A DNA stretch of 64,000 nt from Paramecium octaurelia (taxonomy: Eukaryota > Ciliophora > Oligohymenophorea > Peniculida > Parameciidae): the NCBI GenBank assembly GCA_905182995.1, contig CAJJDP010000017.1, positions 154,268 through 218,267 on the forward strand. Reading direction: 5' to 3'. The number at the start of each line of letters is the position of its first letter. The stretch's first letter is position 1. Of this stretch, positions 12,730 to 26,900 are shown in pieces. The notes beneath the pieces are model-generated. The model searched no databases. It was not told where the DNA came from and worked only from the letters and a program-made list of their open reading frames with translations. The position numbers and the translations under genes are program-made.

Positions 12730-13461
12730 TCAGCAGCATTGCTTTTTCTTCTTGGATGAGTCTGGCTGGGTTTCTTTCTTTAACACATAAACATCATTGA
12801 TTCCTAATTGAGTCTAACTTATTGGTTTCTATCCTTAGACAATTTTATATATTTCTAAGTTTATCAGAATTAATTAATTACCTGTAACCATCTAATTAAA
12901 TGCTAACTCCACATTTACATTATTCAGTGCCGAGGTTTCTATATATCCTACCTTATTTTACTCACAGAATTAGGAGACTTCATCAGTCCTTACGATCTTT
13001 ATCAATTATAAGACATACTCTCTATTCTGCCAAATCAATTTTATTTCCTACCAACATTATCACAATATTAGGATCCCCATATTACTTTATTTCACTCATC
13101 CATCTTAGTGTTGATTCATATGTTCCTTATTTTGTAACATCATAACAAACAAACACTCCCTTTGCTCCTCTATAATAAGCACTAGTTATTGCTCTAAATC
13201 TAAGAGTTATTTCAAACTCTCTTACTTTTCTTATCCTGCTGTATCCCATATCTAACACTTTATCAAATTACCATCCTCCCTCACAGTCCTATTTAAGAAT
13301 TCTACTCCTATTGTTGGTCGAGTATCATATTAAAAATCCTTATATTGCAATCTATTGAATAAATTAGTCTTCCCCACTCCTGAGTCACCTAACCATTATT
13401 TAATCACTCTACCTATCAATATAATTTTGAACAAATAACTAAATTCATCATTATCCAACAT
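12730..13461 (-). CDS. Rab family small GTPase, Rab11-like
   Basis: A membrane-trafficking GTPase. ATG at 13459-13461, TGA at 12730-12732; removing four introns (13389-13412, 13200-13225, 12997-13018, 12855-12881; 24, 26, 22 and 27 nt) leaves exactly 211 codons, 210 residues, typical of Rabs. G1 is GDSGVGKT, followed by the switch I region with TIGVEF, G3 WDTAGQEKFRAITSAYYRG, G4 NKID and G5 ETSAL. It ends in KKKKQCC, a double-cysteine geranylgeranylation signal. The switch/interswitch sequence and SNIVIMLVGNK-like core resemble Rab11, the recycling-endosome Rab that in ciliates also serves phagosome or contractile-vacuole traffic; subfamily and role are inferred. The third intron ends in AAG, the others in TAG. 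The gene appears fully intact. Confidence 0.95.
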
Positions 13462-13511
13462 ATGTATTTTTTATAATATAAATATTTAATTCGAGTATTA
13501 AAAAAGCAATT

Positions 13512-13889
13512 TCATTTTATACCCTTTATCTCAAATCTATTTTTTGTTTCTATTTAGTATTTGAATTCTCTCCCTTTTCTATTCAATTCTGCAAATTCTC
13601 TTTTCCATATAAATATATTAAATCCATTAATTTCATTGAAAAATTTATAATAATTAGAAAGAGAACAATTGTTTAATAAACAGAAAATTAATTGAATTTG
13701 ATTATAAAAATTAGAATTATCAATATCAATAAAACTCGATTTTTCTAATGCAAAATCAAAATCAATTAATATAATCAACTCATCCTTTTAGAAATATAAT
13801 GAAGAATAAACTAACTAATTGATTTAAAATAGTAGATCATTTAGAAAATAAATTTGTTTATCTTAAATATATCTAATAAATGAAATGCC
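13512..13889 (-). pseudogene. Kinase-like ORF remnant
   Basis: A TGA-free frame of 126 codons without a convincing start lies directly upstream of the Rab gene on the same strand. A segment reading LIILIDFDFALEKSS resembles the DFG region of protein kinases with Gly replaced by Asp. The catalytic HRD loop cannot be recognised. It may be a degraded kinase fragment or a chance ORF; no function can be claimed. Confidence 0.25.
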
Positions 13890-14060
13890 TCAATCAAAAA
13901 AAATATTTATAAAGATAAATTTATAATTTAACATTTCATATAATGTATGCTTTTAATAAAAAAGTAAATTATATATAGCGAATGAAATGTTGTTCTGTAG
14001 ATAGGATTGATAAAACAATCTCATCCTACGAACATTCTAATAAATTTTTTATAAATGTAT

Positions 14061-14097
14061 AATAATTTTCCCTATATAAATTTATTAAATCATTTCA
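14061..14097 (-). terminator. Conserved 3' flank of antigen B
   Basis: This matches the block after the stop of copies A and C (read on the minus strand: gatgaaatgatttaataa, then ttatatagggaaaattatta). It is likely 3' UTR or polyadenylation sequence, inferred from conservation. Confidence 0.45.
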
Positions 14098-17000
14098 TCA
14101 GAACATGAGATATCCAAAAATGATTGATGATAATCCAAGAATGTATCCTGAATCAGTTGTTGTCTCATTATTTGTGTTGTTTGTATTATTATTTGTATCA
14201 TTTGGTTAAACAACAACAGCAGTGCAAACTCCGCATTTGCTAGTAGATGCATTCCAAGTATATGTATATCCAGAAACCAAGAAACAATCATTTAATGATA
14301 AAGTTGATGGATCTGTGGCTGTGCATGTTCCACTAACAAGAGTACAAATTTATTAAGTCTTTTTATCCCAATTTAAAAATCTTGTGCATGCTCCATTTGT
14401 AGCTTAGTTTGTAGCACAAGTATGAGTTGCACATTTACTAGCAACTGCAGTTGTTCCAGTTCCTGATGCTGCAGTCCATGAACATCTATCTTTGGCAGCT
14501 TAACAGGCAAGTTAATCATTATTAGCAGTTGAGCATGCTGTCATTAAAGCACAAGTTCCTGTACCAGCAGCAGCTCCAGTAGCAGTTGATTAAGTGAATA
14601 CACAAATACCATCTAATCCACCTGAATTACATGCTGTCTTAGTTGTATAAGTTGAACAATTAGCTTTTGAAATACAAGCAGTTCCATTTGAAACACATGA
14701 TGATAAAGCAACTGAACAAACATTGGTTGATGTACCATTTTGAATATCAGCACAAGCAAGTAATCTACATTTAGCTGTGTTATTATTTGTAGCAGATGCA
14801 AGTTCCCAATAACAAATACCATCAGATCCAACAGCTGTTGTGCAAGCAGTTTAAGTAGTGTATGAGGAACATGCTCCTTTGACTAAACATGTTGTTCCAT
14901 CTGATGTACATGTTGATAATTATGATGAACATGTTGCATGTGTTGTTCCAGTTAAATCAGCACAGGATTAATCTCTGCAACTACTAGCAGTTGTATCCCA
15001 AGTGCAAATACCAGTTGAAGTAATGGCTCCAGATGTTAAAACAGATCCTTTATCATTGAAATAACATCCTGCTTATGTAGTGTAAGATGAACAAGCACCT
15101 AATGCAATGCAACCAGTTGTTCCATTTGTTGTACACTTCTTATTGGCAATTTAACAATCTGAATGAGTTGTGTAGAAGGCATCAGCACAAGATGTATATG
15201 GTTTACAAACCTTTGGATCTGAAGAATTCAAAGCTGGAACTGATTGAATACAAGCTCCATCATATCCTGTAACACATCCACCATCAGTATTTGTTTCAGA
15301 ACATAATGTAATTCCAACACAATTAGATCCATTAGTTGTACATTAGTTACTAATCCATTTACATTATGTATCTGAATTCCAAGACAAACTCTTGCATGAT
15401 GTATATCTGAAACAAGCACCTTTTGATCCATCAGTATTTACATAATCATTAATCCACAAACATGGTCCATTAGTTCCTTCAATGCAAGCACTTCTGATAG
15501 TAGTTTATTCACAATTTTAAACTCTAGCACATTTTCCATTGGCACCAGCAGTACATCCTTACCTTTAAGTTTGACATGCGGCATGAGTAGTTCCACTGAA
15601 ATCTTAGCAATCTTTATCTCTGCATTTATTTTATGCACTATCCCAAGCACACACAGTTCCATTAAGGGCGGTAGTACAAGCAGCATCAATATTAGCAGCT
15701 GAACAAGTAGACTTAGTAACACATCCACCACCATTCTTTGTTGTACAATTAGTGAAATAACCTGCACAAGCTGCTTCTGAAGTCAATGTAACTGGGGCAG
15801 TATTACAAGTCTTGATTGTACAATAAGCTGCATTGGTACCAACAGCCGACATCCATTCACATTATTGATTAGAAACTGAAGTAACACAACCAGCTTGACT
15901 TAAAGCTTAGAAGCATGTTCCTCTTGTGACACAATTTGTACCATTTGTTGTACAAGTACTCAATGCTTATTTGCATAAAGCATCAGTAGCAAAAGCAAAA
16001 TCTTCACAAACTTTTGTCTTACATTTTACTGAATCTAAAGTACATCCAGCTAAATAAGTATTGCATTCATCAGCAGTAGCTGTTGCTTCTGGAGCATTTT
16101 CACAAGTTCTAGTAATACAAGCTGTTCCATTCCAATAACAGGATTTTCCATTCTTATCAGTAACACATTATTTTTCAGTCATAGTTTCACATGTATCTGG
16201 TATATCAACACATCCTTATCCCGATGATGCGACTGTACATGCATTATTAAAGTATGCTCTACATTTATCATTATCATCATAATCTGTACTTGCAGGAGCA
16301 GTAGCACATGACTTATCTGCACATTAAGTACCATTCCATCCACAAGCACCTCCAGTAGCATTGAATTTGCATTATTCTTAATGAATGTAAGTAGAACAGG
16401 CAGCTGTTTATTGACAACCTCCTAAAACTGGTGCACCTCCATTTGTATCTGGTGTTGCAACTACTGTGCATTTAATGGTAGCGGAGGTGAAGTAGGTATC
16501 ACAATCAGTATGAGTTGCTGTTGCAGTTGGAGCAGTTGTGCATGATTTATCTTAACAAACTGGAGTAGTTAAATTTGTATTCCAAACACAAACACCTCCA
16601 CTTGAATTAGTCTTGCATTAATCTTCAATTTAATAAGAACTGCAGGCTCCTCTAGCAGTACAACCAGCAACAGCTGCTCCATTTGTGGCTCTAACTGTAC
16701 AAAGTTAGACTGGATCAACTGCTACACATTCAGCATGAGTGTCATATGAAGTTGTTGCTTCAATATTACCACAATTCAAATCGACACAAACCTTATTAGT
16801 TGGATTCCAGAAACATTTTCCACCACTTGTATTGAATTTACATTATTAACTGGATTTATATGCTGAACAAGCAGCTCTTGCTTAACAACCTCCAACTCTT
16901 GCGACAGTGCATGTAGATAGATATGTAATACATTCAGCATGTGAATCATAGCTTGTATCTGCTGTTGCAGTATCACAGGTTTTTCTGACACAAGATGTTC

Positions 17001-20000
17001 CTGAGACAACACATTCTCCTTCAACTGCCCAAACGCATGCTGCTGCAGTCTAACTGGCACATGTGGCTGGCAATGTTACACATGCAGTTGGTGATGAAGC
17101 TGCATTGGCAGTACAAGTATTCAACCAACCATTACAATCTGAATGAGTAAATGATGTTGTTTTATTAGCGCATGTTTTAGTTTAGCATCCTGTTGTTCCT
17201 TATGCTATGCAACCAGCTTTGAAAGTATTACATTTTGTGTCATCAAAACTAAATGTTGCTCCTAATTTGATTGATTCACAAGTAGTTGTAGCTGTTATAG
17301 CTTGGCAGGCAGTATCAGCAGTATTAGCAGTACAATATCCTGCAGTTGATCTATAACAATTGACAATCGTAGTATACCCTGAACATTATGCTTGGTTGGT
17401 TACACAACCAGATCCATCTCTCTTTACACTACAAGTAGTACTGTAACCTTAACAAGTAGCCCAAGAAATATTTGATCCTGTGATTGCTTCGCATGTGGTA
17501 AAAGCAAAGCATGCGGTTCCACCAATATTAATATGACAGGCAGTGCTATAGGCTTAACAAGTTGCTTCAACATTATTTGGACTAGTCAAACTTGTAAGAA
17601 GATTACAATTTGCTGATGTAATATCTACACAATTAGTGCCATCCCAATGGCATTTCAAACCATCAGTTCTATATGAACAAGAAGCTTATGTTGTTCCATA
17701 ACCTGCACAAGTTGCTTACACTGCTATGCATGCATTTGCTGCTTGATTTATGGTACAAGCAGTACTGTATGATTAACAATTAGCATGAGTGTTATTAGGG
17801 CTTGTCAAACTTGTAAGAGAAGCGCAATTTGCTGATGTAATATCTACACAATTAGTGCCGTCCCAAAAGCATTTCAAACCATCAGTTCTTTTTGTACAAT
17901 TAGCTTATGTTGTTGTATATGCTGCACAAGTGGCTAGGTATGCTTAGCATGCATTAGGAGTACGATTGATATGACAGGCAGTGCTATAAGCTTAACAGGT
18001 TGCCTCGACATTATCTGGACTAGCCAAACTTGTAATGGCGCTACAATTTGCAGATGTAATATCTACACAATTAGTGCCATCCCAATGGCATTCCAAACCA
18101 TCAGTTCTTTTTGTACAATTAGCTTCTGTTGTTCCATATCCTGCACAAGTCGCTTGTAATGCTTAGCATGCATCAGGAGTGCCATTAATATGACAGGCAG
18201 TATTATATGCTTAACAAGTTGCTTAAACATTATTTGGAGTTGTCAAACTTGCAACAACACTACAATTTGCAGATGTAATATCTACACAGGTAGTACCATT
18301 CCAAAAGCATTTCAAACCATCAGTTCTATATGAACAAGAAGCTTATGTTGTTCCATAACCTGCACAAGTTGCTTACACTGTTTAACATGCATTTGCTGCT
18401 TGATTTACAGTACAAGTGGTGCTTTATGCTTAACACAAGGCATGAGTTGTTTGGGTTATTAAGGCACAAGAGAATGTACAAGCATCTGATTCTGTAGCAC
18501 CTACAGCGTTAGTACAACCTGTTTTAATAGATTCACATTGAGTTTTTGTACCTGTGAATGTTGAACATGCACCTTGAAGATATGTATTAGAAAAGCATTT
18601 GCTATAAGCGGATTTCCAGGTGCAGTCATCTGAACTAGAAGATAAAGTTCTATAACATTATGCCTATGATACATAGTCACTGCAATTAGCTGATCTTGTT
18701 ACACATCCTGCTCCGCCAGTTTTGTATAAAACTGTACAAGTATCAGAAGGAGTTTGATAACTCAAACATTCGGAATCACTATCTCTTGTATTGCTATCTT
18801 CTGCATCTGCACATGTTGCATTTCTACATGCTGTTCCAGTCCATATGCAAGTTTTTCCAGCAGAAGTTATTTTACAATTTTCAGCTGATCCATAAGAAGT
18901 ACAAGCTGTAGCTAAATTTTAACAAGTTGTTTTTGCATTATTGGTTGTGCATGTATTCAAAACACCTTAACAACCAGAGTGAGTGGATAATGGAATGTTT
19001 ACACATGTTCTATCAACACAACTAGAACCATTCCAATAACAATCTCCATTTGCTTTTGAACCAGTTGTGCAATTAGTTGAAGTCAAAGAAGAACAACTTG
19101 ATGGTTTTGGAATGCAGCCATCTGCTGTGTTATTGGCAATACAAGTAGACAAATAAGTAGAACAATTTGTAGAACTAAAAACTGTCAAGAATCCTGTTGT
19201 TGTTGCAATGCTAGCAGTAGTACAAGATTTTTCAACACAAGCTAATGTAGCAGTATTCCATAAGCATGTTGGTGATCCAACTCTTGTGATTTCACAATTT
19301 TCAGTTGATTTTCTAGCTGCACATGTTGTTGGTAAGTCTTAGCATCCTTAAATTGCTCCATTAACTGGATTATTAGCTACACAACCTGTTTTGTAAGTAC
19401 CACAATCAGCTGTTGTTGCTGTTGTTTTTGGGGCAGTGGAACAAGCCTTATCAATACACTATGAACCATTCCAACCACATACAGGGTATGATTTAACTCC
19501 ATTTGTAACTTATAATCTAATATTACATGCTGCTTCAATTGTGATAGCTTCACATTTAAGTGGTAATGGAACACATCCAGTACCTGTATTACTCAAGGTA
19601 CAACCAGAATCATAAGTTTAACAATCTGCATGAGTTGCTGTGGTTGATGAAGCTAACACACATTCCTTTTTATAGCATTTTCCTTTCCAAATGCAAGCTT
19701 TATTATTCAAATCTTTGTCACAAATAGTTTATACCAATGAATTATCGCATGTTTTATCAACACAACCTGCATTAGTTGAATTTACTGTACAAGTTGATAA
19801 AAAGGCAACACATAAATCATGAGTTGTATTAGTTGATGGAGCATTGACACAAGTTTTATCCTTACAAGTTGAACTTGCACTATCCCAGAAACAAGTAGCT
19901 CCAGATATATTCTTTATGCAAGCAGCTTCTAAAGTAATTACTGCACATGTAGTATTTGCTACACATCCACCTCCTGTCTTTGTAATACAATTATTATTAG

Positions 20001-21246
20001 GTAAATATGCTTCACAGGCATCGTTTGTTGTTATTGTTGTTGGAGCATTTGCACAAGTTCTATTTTAACATCCACCTCCTGTTTTAACGGTACATGATGA
20101 TAAGTAAGATGTACATAAATCGTGAGTATTATTTGTTGTTGGTGCATTGGCACAAGTCTTTTCTTTGCATGTTGTATCCCAAATGCAATCAGTACCGGAA
20201 GTATTTTTCACACAAGCGGCTTAAATGTTGGCAGCTGAACAAGCACCATTGGAAACACATCCTCCTCCTGTTTTAGTGATACACCCTGTCACAAATCCAG
20301 CACAAGCTGAATTGGTTGTCATTGTGGTTGGTGCATTTGCACATGTCTTATCAACACATGCAGTTCCAGTCCAATAGCAATCTCCATTTGAACTATTCTT
20401 AATACAGGCAGCTTAGATAGTAGCAGCTGCACAAGTAGTTCTAGTAACACATCCTCCATTGGCTTTTGTTGTGCATGTTCCGTCAGCTCTAAAAGTCTTA
20501 CATGTCTCATCAGTTGTTAATGTAGCTGGTGCATTATCACAAATTCTGTCTTTACAAGCTGCTCCATCCCAATAACATGCAACTGATTTTAATTTATTCC
20601 AAACGCATTGAATTTCTAAAGTTTAATCACTACAATTATTTCCACTATCAACACATCCACCTCCAGTCTTTGTTGTACAAGTTGATATGACATCTCTGCA
20701 TTCTTTATCTGTAGCAAAACTTGCTGGTAATTTATCACAGGTATTAGCATCTACACAAGTGTTATTTGTTGTATCCCAATAGCACAAGCTTCCAGCAGCA
20801 TTTTTCTTACAAGGTGCTTGTTTTTTGTATGTACTACAAGCATCAACCTCGACACAGTGAGTTCCATCTGTAATACATCTATTACTTATTGCTTAACATT
20901 CATTATCTTATGTTTTTGAAAAAGCAGTGCATCCTGTAAAGTATGTGCATTTGCCTTGAACCCAGGCACAAGCAGCATAGTTACCGCAATCAGTACAGGG
21001 TTTAGCTTTTGGACAATCTGCTTCAGCAAATGTATCACAATATGCTGCATAGGTTACTGTTGGAGTGACTGGAGTAGTAGAAACTGCACAAGCTTTCTTT
21101 GTGCTATCCCATGAACAGCCAAGAGAGGCATTTTTTATACAATCTCCTTCTGATAACAATTATGCACATGTGCATGATGTTATACTATAGGTTTGACTAG
21201 TTGCTAAAGCAAGCAACAAAGCAAATATTATGAATTATTTATTCAT
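14098..21246 (-). CDS. Immobilization (surface) antigen, copy B, complete
   Basis: The only complete, gap-free antigen here: ATG at 21244-21246 to TGA at 14098-14100 is exactly 2383 codons (2382 residues) with no intron, the right size for the roughly 250 kDa Paramecium immobilization antigens. The N-terminus is a clear signal peptide (MNKQFIIFALLLALATSQ). Then come Cys-periodic units over the whole length, and a C-terminal hydrophobic GPI-signal tail ending directly at TGA (copy A has one extra Gln codon). Central units at about 17500-18440 are tandem repeats. The protein would form the cell and ciliary surface coat. B and C share coding sequence and about 1.8 kb upstream, so their promoters are also duplicates. 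Mutually exclusive expression is known for the family but not visible here. Functional status is likely intact; I spot-checked rather than exhaustively checked for internal TGA. Confidence 0.94.
17500..18440 (-). repeat. Central tandem repeats of antigen B
   Basis: Four or so units of about 222 bp carry the same landmarks as in copy A (ATCQAYNTAC, CHINGTPD-like stretch, ACQAL, TQRTDGLKC.W, CVDIT). Neighbouring units are more alike than their counterparts in copies A or C, which suggests local duplication and homogenisation. Confidence 0.75.
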
Positions 21247-21670
21247 TTAAAGTATTATCATTATAATTTCTCAAACTCCCGTTAAATTGCTTGCCTTCAT
21301 AATTAATTTATTTTACAAATATTAAGACATCATATTTTTTTAAATTGAATTAGGATTATTTTCTTTTTTTCTTAATTCACATTATTATTATTTATATAAT
21401 TTTCCATTCAACAGAACCCTATTGTTAAATACCATTCTGGTCTGAATAAAAGAGAGACAATTCTTTGTTGGCCGTATTATTTTATTTTTTTGTTATCATT
21501 TGCTCTAACTCTGTTTCCAAATCTGCTAACAAGACATAAATTAAATGAAAAATTCAATCAAGTATTTGCTCATTACTTAAAAATAGAAAATAAACCCTTA
21601 TTAGATGAGTATGTCATAGTGATGGAAACTTACTTAATCTATAGCTTTCATACTAAAGCAAACATAGATT

Positions 21671-21856
21671 ATGAATCACGATAAGTATAATGTTCACAAA
21701 GAAAATGAAAAAGAAAAATAATACTAATGGATAAAAACAGAATGCCAACATTATCACTAAGATGTCATTTTAAGAGTATAAGAACATTTATCAAATAATC
21801 CACTACTAAGACTTGCTCAAACTACATTTTTAAAATATTAAGTAAGTGTGATTTGA
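21671..21856 (+). CDS. Small unidentified ORF upstream of antigen B
   Basis: ATG at 21671 opens a 61-codon frame ending at TGA 21854-21856. It is charged and His/Gln-rich at first (KENEKEKQYQW), with a protein-like end (EHLSNNPLLRLAQTTFLKYQ). A typical GTA intron donor (gtaagtg) sits just before the stop, so a longer spliced product is possible. A second overlapping open stretch precedes it at 21490-21684. The corresponding place in the duplicated segment upstream of antigen C is degraded, which argues against strong constraint. I recognise no family; it may be a gene fragment. Confidence 0.3.
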
Positions 21857-23936
21857 ACACTAATCAAATTTTTATATCCAGAATATTCTTAATTGTATAA
21901 TTCATTCAAAAAATTAATTTTTTTTAATAATCGTAATACACTAAGCATCTCCATTTGTCTTAATATATATTGGCAGTAGATTATTTTAGGCTTCAGGTTC
22001 AAACTGTAAGAATAGTTAGAATTAGTAAGTATAACTAATAATGAAAAATGATTAATATAACATATTTTTTGGAATATATCAGGTAATTTTTAATAGCAAT
22101 AATTAACTATGAAAATAATTATCAAGTTTATCTAGATGTATTTGGAAGCAGATTTTTCCAAATACTGAAGATCAAATGAAAATTTTTCTTCATTTCCTAC
22201 CATTACTCGTTCCAAACTATTATAAATTTTCAGTCTAATCAATTTATGTATTATCTTAAATAAGTCTTCAAAGTATCAGAAATTCTTGTGTTAAAATATT
22301 AGATGGAGTATTGTTGAACTTTGAGAACATTTTTAATCTTGCGGTTTAAACAAATTTTCTCTAATCATTTTCTATTTGAGCAGTATGGATTAATTGATAT
22401 TTAATTCATTTTATATGACAGTGTCATTTTTATTTTAATAATTTTCAAGAATGCTTGATTTTTATTGTCATTTGAATTTGTCAATATGTTGCAAAAGACA
22501 CAAGTTAGATTATCAATCTAGTATACATTCTAACTATTTTAAACATGACCACCTTCAGCTTTACTTATGATTCTCAAAAATAGCAATAAATTAAAGTAAA
22601 GGTTTCCCTAATACTTTTCAATTTTTATGGAAAAATAGTAATATAAACTCAGTGTAAATATAATATTCTTTGTGCCTTAAAAGTTTTAGCATAGCATAGA
22701 CCCTGAAACTAACTGGTATTAAGCTTTTCATTCGATTTTAACTTCTCTGGACCAACTTCGAAAACAATATTAAACAAAGGTATCTAAAGTCAACTTATGA
22801 ATTCATAATCACATAATAATACAGAAATAATAGTTTTGAATAGATGCATATTAAATTAATGATATAAATTATAATTGATTAAATAAAGAAGGTCATTGCT
22901 TTATTTCATCCATTTTTATAGGGGTGAGAAAGTATAAGGTTCCGATTTAGAGAGATTTATTTTTAATTAACATAATAATATATTAATTTGATAATTACTT
23001 AAAGACCATATTTTAAAAATAAACACGGAAAATTTGGAAAATATTTAAGGCATCAGCAACATATTTAAAGAAGTTTCTCTTATGTTATCAAATTCACTTA
23101 AATTTAATATATATTGATAAATAAAGTATGAATTATTTGTTTTTCATCACTTATGTTATTTGTATCACGAACTGTCATAAGTAAAAAGAAAAATTAAATT
23201 TACTAGCAGGTAACAGTATACCATTCATTATCAAAAAAAAAACTTGTAATGATTCAGATTAAGAATTTAATTTTCTTAAATTAATTATTTGTAATAATTA
23301 AATATAATAACGACCAATAACAATGTACATAATTCATGATTTTCATAATTTTAGATATTTGTTTTTACTTCATAATGCAACCTCAAGAATTCGATTTATC
23401 AAATTAAAAATATACTACACTCTCGATAGGACTCAATTGATCCTCCTATTGTAATGGGACTCAACCTTTTAATTTGACTATATAAACAGTAAAGCTGAAG
23501 ATAAATGAATTATTTGCTCCTTGGTTCCATCAGAATGCTTTAATCTCAGCAAAATAAAAAAAAATTTATTGAGGACGGTGTTAACCTATATTCATAGATA
23601 AAACTTATTCAATTCTTTATTAGTTTATTTTGAATAACACTTATGTAATTTCTTTATTTAATTCATCATAGTTAACTTCTCCAATATTACTTCAATTTAA
23701 TTAAATAAATGAAAATAGATGAAATTAATTTTTTCTATTTTATTCTGTAACTAGAGTTTCTGCAAAAAGTGGTATTGATTAAACTGAATATAATCCATAG
23801 ATGAACAAATATTCTCTTTCTATGAAGATTTTTATAATTCATATTTCTTTATGTGTGAAATTATCTATCTACCATTTATATAATTGGTGATTAATTTTTC
23901 ATTTAAAAAAGAAATTAGAATTTTTTATAAATGTAT
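21857..23936. other. Intergenic between antigens B and C
   Basis: 21857 to about 22995 is the upstream part of the duplicated segment (see 32516-34410). About 23000-23930 is unique AT-rich DNA in which I see no gene or RNA. Promoter elements for B should lie near 21247-21500, but none can be named from sequence. Confidence 0.55.
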
Positions 23937-23973
23937 AATAATTTTCCCTATATAAATTTATTAAATCATTTCA
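23937..23973 (-). terminator. Conserved 3' flank of antigen C
   Basis: It is almost the same sequence as the flank of copy B, including the ttataaatgtataataattt stretch just beyond it. Interpreted as 3' UTR, by conservation. Confidence 0.45.
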
Positions 23974-26900
23974 TCAGAACATGAGATATCCAAAAATGAT
24001 TGATGATAATCCAAGAATGTATCCTGAATCAGTTGTTGTCTCATTGTTTGTGTTGTTTGTATTATTATTTGTATCATTTGGTTAAACAACAACAGCAGTG
24101 CAAACTCCGCATTTGCTAGTAGATGCATTCCAAGTATATGTATATCCAGAAACCAAGAAACAATCATTTAATGATAAAGTTGATGGATCTGTGGCTGTGC
24201 ATGTTCCACTAACAAGAGTACAAATTTATTAAGTCTTTTTATCCCAATTTAAGAATCTTGTGCATGCTCCATTTGTAGCTTAGTTTGTAGCACAAGTATG
24301 AGTGGCACATTTACTAGCAACTGCAGTTGCTCCAGTTCCTGATGCTGCAGTCCATGAACATCTATCTTTGGCAGCTTAACAAGCAAGTTAATCATTATTA
24401 GCAATTGTGCATGCTGTCATTAAAGCACAAGTTCCTGTACCAGCAGCAGCTCCAGTAGCAGTTGATTAAGTGAATACACAAATACCATCTAATCCACCTG
24501 AATTGCATGCTGTCTTAGTTGTATAAGTTGAACAGTTAGCTTTTGAAATACAAGCAGTTCCATTTGAAACACATGATGATAAAGCAACTGAACAAACATT
24601 GGTTGATGTACCATTTTGAATATCAGCACAAGCAAGTAATCTACATTTAGCTGTGTTATTATTTGTAGCAGATGCAAGTTCCCAATAACAAGTACCATCA
24701 GATCCAACAGCTGTTGTACAAGCAGTTTAAGTAGTGTATGATGAACATGCTCCTTTGACTAAACAAGTTGTTCCATCTGATGTACATGTTGATAATTATG
24801 ATGAACATGTTGCATGTGTAGTTCCAGTCAAGTCAGCACATGATTAATCTCTGCAACTACTAGCAGTTGTATCCCAAGTACAAATACCAGTTGAAGTAAT
24901 GGCTCCAGATGTTAAAACAGATCCTTTATCATTGAAATAACATCCTGCTTATGTAGTGTAAGATGAACAAGCACCTAATGCAATGCAACCAGTTGTTCCA
25001 TTTGTTGTACACTTCTTATTGGCAATTTAACAATCTGAATGAGTTGTGTAGAATGCATCAGCACAAGATGTATATGGTTTACAAACCTTTGGATCTGAAG
25101 AATTCAAAGCTGGAACTGATTGAATACAAGCTCCATCATATCCTGTAACACATCCACCATCAGTATTTGTTTCAGAACATAATGTAATTCCAACACAATT
25201 AGATCCATTAGTTGTACATTAGTTACTAATCCATTTACATTATGTATCTGAATTCCAAGACAAACTCTTGCATGATGTATATCTGAAACAAGCACCTTTT
25301 GATCCATCAGTATTTACATAATCATTAATCCACAAACATGGTCCATTAGTTCCTTCAATACAAGCACTTCTGATAGTAGTTTATTCACAATTTTAAACTC
25401 TAGCACATTTTCCATTGGCACCAGCAGTACATCCTTACCTTTAAGTTTGACATGCAGCNNNNNNNNNNNNNNNNNNNNNNNNNNNNNNNNNNNNNNNNNN
25501 NNNNNNNNNNNNNNNNNNNNNNNNNNNNNNNNNNNNNNNNNNNNNNNNNNNNNNNNNNNNNNNNNNNNNNNNNNNNNNNNNNNNNNNNNNNNNNNNNNNN
25601 NNNNNNNNNNNNNNNNNNNNNNNNNNNNNNNNNNNNNNNNNNNNNNNNNNNNNNNNNNNNNNNNNNNNNNNNNNNNNNNNNNNNNNNNNNNNNNNNNNNN
25701 NNNNNNNNNNNNNNNNNNNNNNNNNNNNNNNNNNNNNNNNNNNNNNNNNNNNNNNNNNNNNNNNNNNNNNNNNNNNNNNNNNNNNNNNNNNNNNNNNNNN
25801 NNNNNNNNNNNNNNNNNNNNNNNNNNNNNNNNNNNNNNNNNNNNNNNNNNNNNNNNNNNNNNNNNNNNNNNNNNNNNNNNNNNNNNNNNNNNNNNNNNNN
25901 NNNNNNNNNNNNNNNNNNNNNNNNNNNNNNNNNNNNNNNNNNNNNNNNNNNNNNNNNNNNNNNNNNNNNNNNNNNNNNNNNNNNNNNNNNNNNNNNNNNN
26001 NNNNNNNNNNNNNNNNNNNNNNNNNNNNNNNNNNNNNNNNNNNNNNNNNNNNNNNNNNNNNNNNNNNNNNNNNNNNNNNNNNNNNNNNNNNNNNNNNNNN
26101 NNNNNNNNNNNNNNCAAGCAGTTTATGTAGTGTATGATGAACATGCTCCTTTGACTAAACAAGTTGTTCCATCTGATGTACATGTTGATAATTATGATGA
26201 ACATGTTGCATGTGTAGTTCCAGTCAAGTCAGCACATGATTAATCTCTGCAACTACTAGCAGTTGTATCCCAAGTACAAATACCAGTTGAAGTAATGGCT
26301 CCAGATGTTAAAACAGATCCTTTATCATTGAAATAACATCCTGCTTATGTAGTGTAAGATGAACAAGCACCTAATGCAATGCAACCAGTTGTTCCATTTG
26401 TTGTACACTTCTTATTGGCAATTTAACAATCTGAATGAGTTGTGTAGAATGCATCAGCACAAGATGTATATGGTTTACAAACCTTTGGATCTGAAGAATT
26501 CAAAGCTGGAACTGATTGAATACAAGCTCCATCATATCCTGTAACACATCCACCATCAGTATTTGTTTCAGAACATAATGTAATTCCAACACAATTAGAT
26601 CCATTAGTTGTACATTAGTTACTAATCCATTTACATGATGTATCTGAATTCCAAGACAAACTCTTGCATGATGTATATCTGAAACAAGCACCTTTTGATC
26701 CATCAGTATTTACATAATCATTAATCCACAAACATGGTCCATTAGTTCCTTCAATACAAGCACTTCTGATAGTAGTTTATTCACAATTTTAAACTCTAGC
26801 ACATTTTCCATTGGCACCAGCAGTACATCCTTACCTTTAAGTTTGACATGCAGCATGAGTAGTTCCACTGAAGTCTTAGCAATCTTTATCTCTGCATTTA

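Larger units (their letters stand above)
14061..22995 (-). repeat. Segmental duplication unit containing antigen B (partner about 23937-34410)
   Basis: The unit comprises antigen B, its 3' flank and about 1.75 kb upstream. The upstream part (21247 to about 22995) aligns with 32516 to about 34410. For example, a block with aaaagacacaagttagatta at about 22493 recurs near 33901, and another with aacatgaccacctt recurs soon after. The upstream copies differ by many substitutions and small indels, while the coding parts are far closer. Boundaries are approximate. Confidence 0.75.

Noticed and set aside
12900-13145. 81-codon plus-strand ORF
   Set aside because: It is antisense to the Rab gene and has no features of its own.
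13512-13889. Functional protein kinase
   Set aside because: Only a DFG-like patch with Asp in place of Gly is visible; no HRD loop, ATP-binding lysine or start could be found.
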